Source: Gnomoniopsis sp. IMI 355080 | Lineage: Eukaryota > Ascomycota > Sordariomycetes > Diaporthales > Gnomoniaceae | Direction: 5' to 3' | NCBI GenBank assembly: GCA_027946555.1 | Contig: JAPEVC010000006.1 | Span: 248,001 to 312,000, forward strand | DNA length: 64,000 bases | Shown here: positions 46,437 through 56,779 of the stretch, in pieces | How positions within the stretch are numbered: position 1 is the first letter of the stretch | Layout of the letters: every line of letters begins with the position of its first letter | Program-made: the position numbers and the translations under genes | Notes under the pieces: generated by a model | Database searches by the model: none | Seen by the model: the letters and a program-made list of their open reading frames with translations, nothing else | What the model was told of the DNA's origin: nothing

Positions 46437-47300
46437 TCAATCCAGCAGCCCCCGCGCCTTGAAAGCCCGGTCGAGGATGGCCTGGATGACAGGCTCTTTC
46501 CTCAAGTTGTATTGTGCCATGCTCTCACCGGACTCTTGGCTGGCTGCGGAGCACTCGCGCTTCACTGAGGCATACAGTTCGAAATCTTCGGGGTGCTGTT
46601 CGGCACCCACATTTGTGTTGTCAGCGGTGCAGGTAGCTAGTGTAGGCAATATGCCCATACCACTGGGTCCCATATGATGCAGGTCTCTCTCTCGGGCTCT
46701 CGTACATCGTCTCAAGCGGGTAGAGTATTAAAAGGATAGCCGACTTACGGTGAGCAACCAGTCCTTGAAAATTTGATGCCTCAACACCTCCGGACACCCA
46801 GGCCCCCACACATGCACATGCGCCTCGATCCGCCCATCATCATCATCATCATCATCACCATCATCACAAATAAAGAACCGATGCTGATGCCACCCCGGCT
46901 CGCGAAGAAGAAACTGCAAGCCCGCCCCTCGCTCGCCTTCCGCGTCTGAACAACCTCTTCCCGTGCCCGTACCTTCCCACCCTTTGCCCACCAAGGCGCT
47001 CACGTAGGCGGCCTCGTCGGCCGGGTCCGCGACGACGACGTCAATGTCGATGACCGCTTTGGCAGGCATTTGGGGGATGGAGGTGCTGCCCACATGGGCG
47101 ATGGAGAGAGCCCGTGGGCCGAGGGCGTTGCGGATGCGGTTGGCGAGTTGGGTGTAGCGTGTGGGCCAGAGAGGGGAGTAAGGAACAATGGCTAGCGAAG
47201 GTGGTCGGGCGCGTTTGGAGATGCGCTCGAGGCCGGTGTCTGTTGTGACGACGGGGTGTTGGACTAGTGCTTGGGGGATGGGGGATACTGGGATAGTCAT
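46437..47300 (-). CDS. GrpB/UPF0157-family protein
   Basis: Two exons, 47300-46749 and 46595-46437 (intron 153 bp, GTAAGT...ACAG), give 236 residues. The GrpB domain belongs to the nucleotidyltransferase fold. Visible motifs are IVPYSPLWPTRY, HVGSTSIPQMPAKAVIDIDV (the GSTS and DID residues of the fold), HRFFIC, EAHVHVW, and LRHQIFKDWLLT joined to HPEDFELYASVK across the intron. It ends with the family's helical C-terminus. An acidic GDDDDDDDG loop from a short GAT-type repeat is an oddity. Bacterial and fungal members exist, and the biochemical activity is not established. Confidence 0.85.
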
Positions 47301-48060
47301 CTTTTCTTTTTTTTTTTAAAAAAAAAAAAAAAAATAAGGGTGGGAGGCTGGTGAGGTTTGTCAGTTACCACAATGGGTGTCGTTGAGTGGGAAGCAGAGA
47401 TTGTAAAGATTGATCATACGGCAGGTGAGAGCCCTATAGAAGTATATGAAGGCTTCAAAGTTGGGTTTGGATCTGAGTACCTGACTAAGTTACCTACTAG
47501 CCGGAATTGGCACGCCGTGCTGACTGCATAATACACAGTAAGGTGCCTATAGGTGCCTGCATAGGTATCTAGGTCTGTTTACTATGTAGTTATATGCATA
47601 TTGAGTCATACATTGGACATCTGCAAAATTACACTCTTTTCAAGTATATTCTGACTTGGGATCCTCAACTCAATCCGTAAGCATGGTTGGTAAATTGAAG
47701 ACTTAGGTAAAAATTATCCCGCAACCATTAAGAGTAATTGCTGTATGCTTTCTATTTGGCAATCGGAGACACAGTTGAAAGCTCACAGTATATAAACACA
47801 CTCTGGCTCATTGGCAAAGTTCTTTCTTACCTCTTCTGTTTCGAGTACATGTGTCTTCCACGTAGGTCAAGCTCAAAATAGGTCTGGCATAGAATCTCGA
47901 ACGGCTGCCGTCTGTGTGTAGGGAGTCGGGCAAGGACGCTCCGTAGACTTTTTCAATCCACAAGGCCACCATAGCCACATTCAACAACATTGGCCCCAAA
48001 GGCTTGATCTTCAAGCGCACTGTGAAATACTTCAATGTCGCCCACAATGACTTCCTCGGA
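47301..48060. other. Intergenic region, GrpB-like to Nudix gene
   Basis: 760 bp. The region from about 47950 reads as possible extra N-terminal Nudix coding sequence (FNNIGPKGLIFKRTVKYFNV) without an ATG, because an upstream stop intervenes. Motif-rich CTAGGT-type sequence lies at 47541-47576. Confidence 0.4.
47307..47334. repeat. Poly(T)-poly(A) self-complementary tract
   Basis: Eleven T followed by seventeen A, lying 7-34 bp upstream of the GrpB-like ATG (minus strand). It may act as a nucleosome-excluding element in the promoter/leader, or be slippage-prone. Confidence 0.8.
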
Positions 48061-48605
48061 ATGAACAAGGCATCTTTCGAGCGCGTGGCCGTCAGTGCGG
48101 TGGTTTCGAACCCTGAACTCGAGGGCAGGGTTCTGCTCGCTCACCGCGTAGCGAAAGACACGTTCGGCAACCCGTGGGAAGTTCCCGGTGGCATGGCCGA
48201 TAGGAAGGACATCACCCTTCTGCATGCTGTTGCTCGAGAGCTGCAGGAAGAGGCGTGAGTGACATTCTCAGAGGACAGGGTATTGACCTGTGTCCCAAAA
48301 TCAATGCTAACTAGGACCCGCCTCGAAACCTCACAGTCACTGAGGTCAAGCATCAGAATAGTTGCGAAGATCTGGGCAAGCTCCGGAATGGCAACAAGGC
48401 AGAATACTCGTTGTGGTCGGCGTGCCGCGTAGACGGTTTCGAAGTCAGACTTGATCCCAAAGAGCATCAGGACTTCGTCTGGACGACCAAAAAAGATGTC
48501 GAGGACGGGCGCTGTGGAGAGGATCCCCTGAACTTTACTACGGCGGATCAACGTCAGGTTGTCCTGGATGCCTTCGAGTGGCGTGAAATAGACTGCATGT
48601 GGTGA
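48061..48605 (+). CDS. Nudix hydrolase gene, exon junction or frame uncertain
   Basis: The first part, from about 48061, encodes a fungal Nudix domain: FERVAVSAVVSNPE, RVLLAHRVAKDTFGNPWEVP and the Nudix box (GGMADRKDITLLHAVARELQ followed by EEA). An intron begins at 48255 (GTGAGT). The 3' part, about 48315-48605, continues the family with LTVTEVKHQ, EYSLWSACRVDGFEVRLDP, EHQDFVWTTKKD and LNFTTADQRQVVLDAFEW, then stops. A canonical splice from 48254 to TAG at 48314 puts the 3' part in the wrong frame, and the alternative acceptor that fits (after 48361) removes a conserved block. Either an unusual splice or a one-base indel is present, so it may be a pseudogene. The start is also uncertain. The substrate is unknown. 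Confidence 0.55.
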
Positions 48606-50306
48606 TGGTGCTACCACGGGGCAGACAGAGGACTGAAGCGCCCACCTAGGCCATAGTGGACAATAGGAGAATGCCACTGTGATGAGATGTGAGCTTGAAG
48701 CCATGAACAGGAGGGATAAGTGCCTTCCTGTGGGTCTCTTTCCTCAAGGTCCTGCTGCTTGCGTGAGCCAGAGTGTTGATCGCATGCCTTTGCGTCGTCC
48801 CCGGCCCCCTAAAATCTAGAGCAATACTTGCGCAGCTTCGTGTGTATGGTACAGTATTGGGAACAATAGTCCAGCCACGCTATTGCCATGAGCCACTGTA
48901 TACGAACAGAGCATTTCGGCGCAATAGCAGATTTGGGTCATAGTACTTGTTGAAATGGGTTCGTCGGCACTGGCCAATTTGCAATAAGTGGCCCTGTGGA
49001 CAGAGTCAACGGCGGTGGTCACAGCGCAAGCTCATGCTGGCCCGGGCTGGTAATGTAAGGTACGGAGCACAGACGATCTGCTAAATGCGGCCATGCTGCC
49101 ATGGTGCGCAAGTGGAAAAGGCAAATAGATAAATGGTGGCCAATTGCCAATTAATTCGAGGGAGCTAACGGTTTGGGGAAGTGGGCGCAGGCGGGTCTAG
49201 GGTCGTCTCCGCACGCTCTTGCAATCTGCAGGCATGAGTTTGCCGTGTGCGAGGGCAGGAGGGACCAGAGGGTAGGAGGAGGGCGCAAGGAACAGGAACC
49301 CGCCAAACCTTGGGACAGAGAGACCTTTTTTGAGCAAACCAAGGCAAGGCAAGGCAAGGCATGAACACTTGTTACGTTATCTGCAGCTTTTGCTTTTCTT
49401 GCTAGACGCCATCACCACCTATCGCAAGCACACATTTGCCCCTCCATCATCAACTCTCTCTCTCTCAACCGCCGGGCGCAAACGTAACGCAACGCAAGGC
49501 CAGGCCCACGGACCAATTCGATTGTCCCAGGCCTGCTTCAGGGCTCCACTCCGCGTTACGATCTTGGCCCCCGGTCGTCCGTCTTGTCTGTGTCTTGTCC
49601 CAGAATCCGCATCTGGATCTCGACGAGCATCACCCCGAAAGACACAAATTCCTCCGATCATAGTTTCGATCCTCAGTCCCTCTGCGGCTTCGACTTGCTT
49701 TTCGTCGATCCGATTGTTGCTTCTTCCTCAGTATTTGACAAGATCGTCGCTCGAACCTCGGCGGCCAACGTCCAGACACAGTCTGCAACACCCGCCCAGG
49801 TGGCACAAGGCAAGGCACAAGGGGACCGCCACTGTCACTTGTCTTGGTCACACCCTGCTGCATACAGTACAATACAGTACATCACTCTCCTCTCCAGGAC
49901 GGTCCTGCACGCCGACCTCTCCCGCGACCGCTGGGCCACGGCCACCTCCACAGCCACCACACTGTTGCCAATTCGACATCTCTTGTAGCCGCCGTCGATC
50001 TGGCTATTCCCGTTGCCCTATCTTGCTCTGCACCCACGCCTGCGCGCATCTGGACGGGAATCGGCCTGTTCCTCGCGAATGGGAGCCCACCCAGAGCTTT
50101 CCAGTCATCTTCCGAGCGATCAATCCCAACCACCCGACCATTTCGCCCTTGCGAGCTCCCTTACTCAACCACATTGTCGTCTTTGATCCGCAGGCGCCTC
50201 TTCTTTAGCGGCTGCGTGGGCCCCAACCCGGATATCTAGGCGAAGAACTACTTGGCTCTGTCGATCCCTTGCTCCCCACCCATCGTCGTACACGAAAGCT
50301 ACCACC
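48606..50306. other. Intergenic region upstream of STE50
   Basis: 1.7 kb. A (AAGGC)4 repeat lies at 49341-49360. Overlapping open frames at 49330-50240 are CT/CA-rich and look like a long transcribed leader of STE50, not protein. Confidence 0.5.
49341..49360. repeat. Short tandem repeat (AAGGC)4
   Basis: Four tandem copies of AAGGC in the STE50 upstream region. No function is inferred. Confidence 0.8.
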
Positions 50307-51919
50307 ATGAGCTTCAACCACGGCACGGCCTACGCCGAATCAGACGCCGACGACGAGTACGAGCGAGAGCTCCACGAGAGCTCCCCGATCGATGCCACCG
50401 ATGATGCCCTCTCGCCCACCGACTCCGACCCTCACTCAAACGAACACACCCCGACAACATACGGCTATCGCTCAAGTGCTGATCGTTTACCCGAAACTAT
50501 CATAACAGAATGGACTGCGGACGAGTGCGCAGATTTCATTGCTACTATCGGTCTGCAGCAATACTCGGATCGATTTCTTGGTGCGTGGTGGACGAGATTA
50601 TCCGACATGCTGAGCCCAGGTCGACTAACATGACGTACAAACAGAAAATGAAATAGTTGGCGAGGCATTGATTGCTCTTTTGCATGACGATCTCAAGTCA
50701 ATGGGCATCAATAGTGTGGGCCATAGGTTGACCATCCTGAAGAGCGTCTACGACGTCAAGAAGGCACAAGACGTGCCGATAGAAAGCGATCACTACGTCC
50801 CACTTTGTAAGCCAGCGCCATTGGATCCCATCAACCGCTTGTCTTCAATTTGAAGAGCATGGTGCTAATTACTATGCCATAGCTGCCGACGCCGAGGCTC
50901 AGTATGCTACCGCAACATTGAAGGACATCAGGCATTTGGTGGAACAACTGAGACTACGAGACGAGCGTATGAACCTGGTGGAACAGGATTTCAGGAGATT
51001 GGCCGATGACTTCAGAAGACTAAGAGAGGATATGCTACCCGCTCTACGCCTCGCAAAAGACGCCCAGCAACCCCTACCACACGTCAGCAACGGGCAGTCC
51101 TACAGCTACGATACGACAGTGTCGCCTCCCGCACCAACGCCGTCTACCGGCAGTCAGTCTGGAGGAGGTCTCAAGCGGCAGTACTCGACCAAGAAGATTA
51201 TCTTGGGAGCAACACCAAAGGCTACTTCCCCATCCCATTTACAAACAACTCACGAACGAGGCATGGAGCAAACTCTGGACCCATCAAATGCAGCAGAGAG
51301 AGCAGTGCTGTCGTCATCGCATCTAGCTGCCATGAATGGCTCTGGCGGTCCTAGTGCGATATCACCTGGCTACCCGTCTCCCAACATGCCCTCACCCACT
51401 TCGCCACCAAGTGTAAGTAGTGGGACGACTCTCGCCTCTAGATCCTACCGCGCCGACCAACCGACACCCTCAAGTCGATCCACCTTCTCACAGGCCGAAC
51501 ACAATTACGAACCCCGCGACAAGCCCACCTCTGCCCCACGAAGGGGCCAAACACCTGCCCCCGACACGCCGTCAAGTAGTAACGCCTCGGTTGAAATCTT
51601 CAAATCCTTCCGCGTGAGCCTAGACGATCCGTGTTACAAGGTGCTACCAGCGGCTTTAAAGAAATACCAGATCAACGCCCCATGGGATCAATACGCCCTG
51701 TATATTGTATATGGTGACCAAGAGCGGTGTTTGGGTCTGGAAGAAAAGCCACTTATTTTGTTCAAGCAACTAGACAAGGAGGGCAAGAAGCCAATGTTCA
51801 TGTTGAGAAAGACGAACCCTGCCCAGGTCGATATATCTGGCGAGGCCCCTGGGAGTGCAGGACTAGGGTCCGCAAGGGGCGCAACTACGGGGTATGATCC
51901 CCCCGGTGGAATCATTTGA
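50307..51919 (+). CDS. STE50: MAPK pathway adaptor Ste50 (SAM and RA domains)
   Basis: The adaptor that tethers the MAPKKK Ste11 and links it to Ras/Cdc42-type GTPases in pheromone, filamentation and osmostress cascades. Three exons, 50307-50580, 50645-50806 and 50883-51919 (introns 64 and 76 bp), give 490 residues. The SAM domain spans about residues 68-127 (EWTADECADFIATIGLQQYS, then DDLKSMGINSVGHRLTILKS), split by intron 1. A coiled-coil follows (TLKDIRHLVEQLRLRDERMN), then a Ser/Pro-rich linker. The C-terminal RA domain spans about 380-457 (FRVSLDDPCYKVLPAALKKY, YALYIVYGDQERCL, KKPMFMLRK). Domain order and length match fungal Ste50. Confidence 0.92.
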
Positions 51920-53188
51920 GGGCTTAAGTCGACCAGGTGCGGATAGGATGTTCCCGCGCAATGTGGGAAATTGTACATTTTGTGGTACATGGAAAGGTAT
52001 AATGACTCGGACAAGACGGGTATCATTGTCTGTCACTGTTACCACCTCGCGAATTTGTGTTGGAGCGGGACAGCGTGGGTATATGGGGAGGGGAAAAAGG
52101 CCTTTCAGGATGTGGACGAAAGCTATCCTACCATTGTATCCGATTTCCCAACTGGGCATGAAATTTTTGAGCGAGGTTGCTGCTTTGAGTTGGATTTGGC
52201 TCTGTTAGTGCGGGTGTGTCGGCGTGCGGGCGTGCACTGGGGAAAGATCGATACGATGCTGCTGCTTGTCTCTATTCAAAGGATTCCTTTCTGTCCTCGG
52301 TGGGAGGGCATGGTTACTCGTATTCTTGGATTCTTCTGACCAAATATTACTTTCACCTTTTTTGATGTTTTGACTTAACGGATGGACGGACCATTTTTGT
52401 CATTGTATGCAGTGTTTGGTCGAGATTTTATTCAACGGGTCCAGTTTTTTGTGCAGATATCACTTGGAAAGGGTTCTAGGGCTCAAAGGGTAGGCGAGGA
52501 GGCGTCTGAAGATGAAGTAAGACTAGCCTCGCATGGTATAAAGCGGCTGGCCGGTCCTGAAGATGGGGCCCGCCAGAGAGGCACGAAGACGACCAAGTCG
52601 CGTTCGAGTGTATGTAGATCATTCACCTTACGTGGCCGTGAAGACAGAGGGCATGGTTTTGTAATCAGTCCCATGTCATCACTAGTTTTCCTAGCAATGA
52701 AGCATACGCTCAATGTTACTTTCCCTGAGAATGAAGCGTGCATGTCGAGCATCTTCCCACAATTTCCATCTTTCCCTGTTGAGTCTCTGGTCCATCCGAG
52801 CAAGCAAAAGAGGGCATATTCCCGTCACCCCAACGTACTCCGATAAAAGCAAAGCAGAATGGGAAGTTCCTACGAATGCCCAAAATCGTGCCTTTTAAGC
52901 CCACGCTGCCGAGGCTGGGTCTCCGGTTGGCGAACACCTCTGAGATGAGCGCACCTCCGTACACGCTGCTTGTTACTAGAGAAGCGAAGCTTGAGCATGT
53001 AATATCGAGATAAGAAGAGAATTTGCTCTCTCGTGTTCTTTGGGCTTCTGGTTGTCAGGGACAGGGGCGCAGCTTGGTCGCCAGCTGATACGGTGTATTT
53101 AAGGTCTGCGGCCAGAACTTCGATAGCTGAAGAAATCTGGCTCGAACTTCTTCCTAAAAACGGAGAGCCACCCTTGGAAACCTCAGAT
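51920..53188. other. Intergenic region between convergent STE50 and DUF4211 gene
   Basis: 1.27 kb of 3' flanking sequence for both genes. Open frames present show no family similarity. Confidence 0.55.
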
Positions 53189-55409
53189 TTACCACCGCCT
53201 ACCCCGCGCAACCTTGGTTGGGTCCTTGTTCCTCGCGCTCTCGATAGTCGCCTGGAAGTCACCAAACAGGCCCTGAATGACGCCATTCTCATCCCAATTC
53301 GCGACGATCTGGTCGGCGACCTTGTGACGGGCCTTGGCCTTCATGTGCTCGCGCTCGAGCACCTGGTCGGCTTCAAAGTAGCCCTCGCCCTCGAGGTGCG
53401 CCTCGACCCAGTCGCGGAGGCCAACTTTCCAGTGCATGAGGCTGTGAGCCGTTTCGGCGTTGCTATTGCACGTCTGGCCGACGGAGAACTTGGTGTCTTC
53501 GGTGGGAATAATGTTACCGTTCGCATCTAAACGTTGAAGGAAAGAGGTTAGTAGAGGCATGGGCAACGAGAAAAAAGTGTTACAGAAACGTACCCCGATC
53601 GCCATGCTCCTCGTCGTCCTCATCCTCATCTTCCGAGTCACTATCCACCTCATCCAGCGTCTTTGGGTCGTAAGGCTTGCCCCACGGCCGAATTGTCCAG
53701 GTAGCAGGGTGCCCAGAACGACCACAAGCTTGACAATTGGCAAACTCTGTAGCAACGGCGCTTGCTCCCAGTTCCTCCTGCTCAATGTAGGGCCTGGCTT
53801 TCAGAGCCTTGTGGAAGTCCGGTCTCCAGACGCTAGAGATGAATTTCGAGTTCGCGAGGCCCGTGACCTCGTCGCTGAGCTTCCGCCAAGCAGTAACGTA
53901 GACTTCATTGTCCTTATCGAAGCCAGGGTTTATCTTGCGGTGGATCAGCCACTCGACAGCATCTTTGAAGTGCAGCTTTAGAGGCTTTGTCGAGGCCCTT
54001 GTGAACTCTAGGGGAATGAGATGCAGGGCTTCGTCAGGGACACCAAGCGTGTCGTCGTCATCATCAATAAAGTTTTCATCCTCGCTGTTGGCATCCTCGT
54101 CCAGCACACTGGCCTCTCGGGCACGTCGATCTTTACTCGCCCTCTTTTTGGCCTTCTTCTTTTTGGGTTGCGCGGGCTGCTCCGTCTCGGATTCATCATC
54201 AAAGACCTCGAGGACTTGATGGTCAGAATCTGTGTCGTAAAGAGCACCGTCTTCATCTTCCTCAGACGTATTGATATCTTCGATGGTGAGATCTTTCTCT
54301 CCCGCTCTGTGACGCCGTAAGAGCTCCATGCGCTTCTCCCTGTGACTGCGGTGCTTCCGCGCACCAGACCGCATGCCCCTAGCATTTGATGCGGGCGGTG
54401 AGAAGTTCCGTTCGCTGGAGGTTCCCTTGCGCTTGCTTGACTTTACAGGAGATGAATCTGCGCCGGAGGTGTCACTATCGGATTGGCAAGGAGCAGGTGC
54501 AGCCTTGTATCTGGTGAGCCGCCTCCTCTTTGAGGGCGTCTGAATATCGTCATCCTCGTCCACGTCCTCATCCATATCGATTATCGGCCGTCGCCTTTGC
54601 GTAGGCATACTGGACCTTGGCGTCCTCATGGGCAAATCGTCGTCTTCATCTTCTTCAGATGCCGCATGTACAGGCAGCGACTGTGAGGATCTCATATGCG
54701 CCTGCACCTCGTTCTCGCTCTCCTCATCTAAATCGTCTTGGTCATCCGCCGCCTCCTCCTCATCACTAGAGATCGCCACCACGGGCGCTGGGAGATGTCG
54801 AGACCGGTGCCTATCACGTTGCGAAGTCTCGTGCTTTAGCGGGCCCTCACCGTCACTATCGGTCACGGCGCCGTCTTCCTCCACGGGTGTTTCCGAGTCG
54901 CTGTGCACCACGACCATGCGACGGCCTTTGAGGGATCCGAACATGGAGGAGCGAGGTGGAGACATTACGGCTCGTCTACGCTGTTCAGAAATGTTGTTGC
55001 TAGCGGCGGTTGAAGGCGGCATATCGCTGTCATCATATTTTTGGGACACTTGGGTCTGCTTTTTGCTCAAGTTTATGGCTTTCCCCTTGCCTTTCTCTAC
55101 ACACCAAATTGAAGTCAGTCTACGTACATATCACATACGACATAAGGGGAAAAACCTACCCAACGATGACTCCAGTGTCTGCTGTCTCGGTTTCCTCCTA
55201 CTTCTCTTCGTTGTCATCGACAATGGGCTCGCCATCTGGTTCTTACCCGGGCTGCTCTCCTGCACCGTCCGAGGCGATGAGAATCTCACTCGCGCAGGTG
55301 ATCGCCCGAGATTTGGCAGAGGCGAACTGGTGAAGGCCTCAGCAGCAGCGACAGGCTCGAAGGTGAGTCTCTGCTGCTGGGCCTTGCGCGCGCGCTTTCG
55401 TGAACCCAT
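53189..55409 (-). CDS. DUF4211-domain nuclear protein
   Basis: Three exons, 55409-55160, 55096-53594 and 53526-53189 (introns 63 and 67 bp), give 696 residues. The N-terminus is basic (MGSRKRARKAQQQRL). The middle is highly charged, with long Asp/Glu/Ser stretches alternating with basic, NLS-like clusters (TPSKRRRLTRYK, PKKKKAKKRASKDRR). The C-terminal domain (about residues 430-650) has IPLEFTRASTKPLKLHFKDA, WRPDFHKALKARPYIE, a CQACGRSGHPATW element resembling half a zinc site, and TCNSNAETAHSLMHWKVGL. This matches the fungal DUF4211 family. A nuclear, chromatin-related role is inferred from composition only. Confidence 0.83.
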
Positions 55410-55444
55410 CAGACGGGTGCTGTGTTTGCTTGCACCAAGACAGA

Positions 55445-55447
<3 letters not shown>

Positions 55448-55499
<52 letters not shown>
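55448..55499. repeat. (AG)26 / (CT)26 microsatellite in the DUF4211 gene leader
   Basis: Twenty-six perfect AG units on the plus strand, i.e. CT units in the leader of the minus-strand gene, ending 39 bp before its ATG. CT tracts are common near fungal start sites, but this length is unusual. Confidence 0.95.
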
Positions 55500-55504
<5 letters not shown>

Positions 55505-56779
55505 GAGAGTTCTCAGGAGGATGAAAAAAAGACAATGGAAGAACCGCAGGAGTGCGGGTGGCAATTTTGCAGGAACGGTGCCCGGGTAATACTGATCACG
55601 GTGCAAACGGTGGAATCTAAGTCAGTAAATCTTTGTCCACTGTTGCCTTATGCGAATTTTGTCGGGTCTGATTTTGATGCTAGGCAATCATATGTTTGAT
55701 TTGAAACAGAAGGGAAAAGGCTATGCTATAAGACCGGATTTTGTTTGCTCAAGTTGGAGGGGCAGACGTTGGCCGAACATCGTGGTGACGCGCTCTTGTG
55801 AGAATAAAATCCCCCCCGACGCGTTAATGAGTGCACGGACCAGCGACCAAATTGACCACTTCCTCCATGAGTGAGTCGATGAACCTCACTCGCCAAGTTC
55901 TGGCATTTTAGAAGAAAGCATGGTATATCTGCCTTTGAGGTCTTGAGTACTCACTGCTTAGCTACCTACATAATTTTTTCCTTCTGAAAGTCCAAAGTCT
56001 GAGATTGCTCCGGGTCTAGCACCATCAATTCACTTATAGGAAAGTTCAGAGGTTCATGCATCTATAGCTACTTCCTGGGTAACCCCATCGTACCAAGCAT
56101 GGTTCCCAGGCTGCAGCCTGCAGGCAGCCAGGTCAGTCGAGCCGTTCCACTTGGAGTATGCCATCCTAAGTACATGCCTTTGGTGGAATGAAACTTACTG
56201 TAAAATGGGACGCTGTATGCATGTCCTTTTTGTCCATACCCACCACTTCGTACGTATATACGGCCGCCACTAGCGATCGTCTTCTTTGCGTGACGAGGCA
56301 ACCAACCACTGGGCCCCCATCTTCTCAAACTATTTCGTCACATGCGGTGATTACAGGGTAACATGAGCCTAAACATGATAGCATGTCGTATTGACGACTA
56401 AATAGGTATCTATAACAACTGTACCAATCCCGAACCAACCAACCGACGCATCTAGCTCCAGCGATGGCTGTTCGATAGAATGAAAAGACCCTTATTAAAC
56501 ATGACATCCTCCTAGTGCCGTCCGGTCTCAAGTCGCTCATAAAGAAGTGAACCTCGTACAATTAAAATCCACTCGCTGGATTGTCAACAACACAAAACGC
56601 CGTACCATCATGAATTTCTTAGACTCTTGTTTTATCTTGAAGAGGCCTCTCGCCTCAAGCCTTGGCTTTCTCGTGCCCCTTTGTCGTTCTGATAAACTTC
56701 CCGGGGTGGGGGGCAAAAGTCTATATGTGAGCGCACAAGACACTACACCCGTCTTCCCGCACATTGTAAAGCTTTGGAT
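55500..56779. other. Intergenic region, DUF4211 gene to LCB2
   Basis: 1.3 kb. It holds the DUF4211 gene promoter and the LCB2 3' region. No coding signal is seen. Confidence 0.55.

Noticed and set aside
49330..50208. 292-codon frame upstream of STE50
   Set aside because: Ser/Pro/Arg-rich reading of a pyrimidine-rich leader, overlapping other equally open frames, with no domain.
51415..51445. Possible extra 29-bp intron in STE50 exon 3 (GTAAGT...CTAG)
   Set aside because: Too short for a fungal intron, and the frame is open through it.
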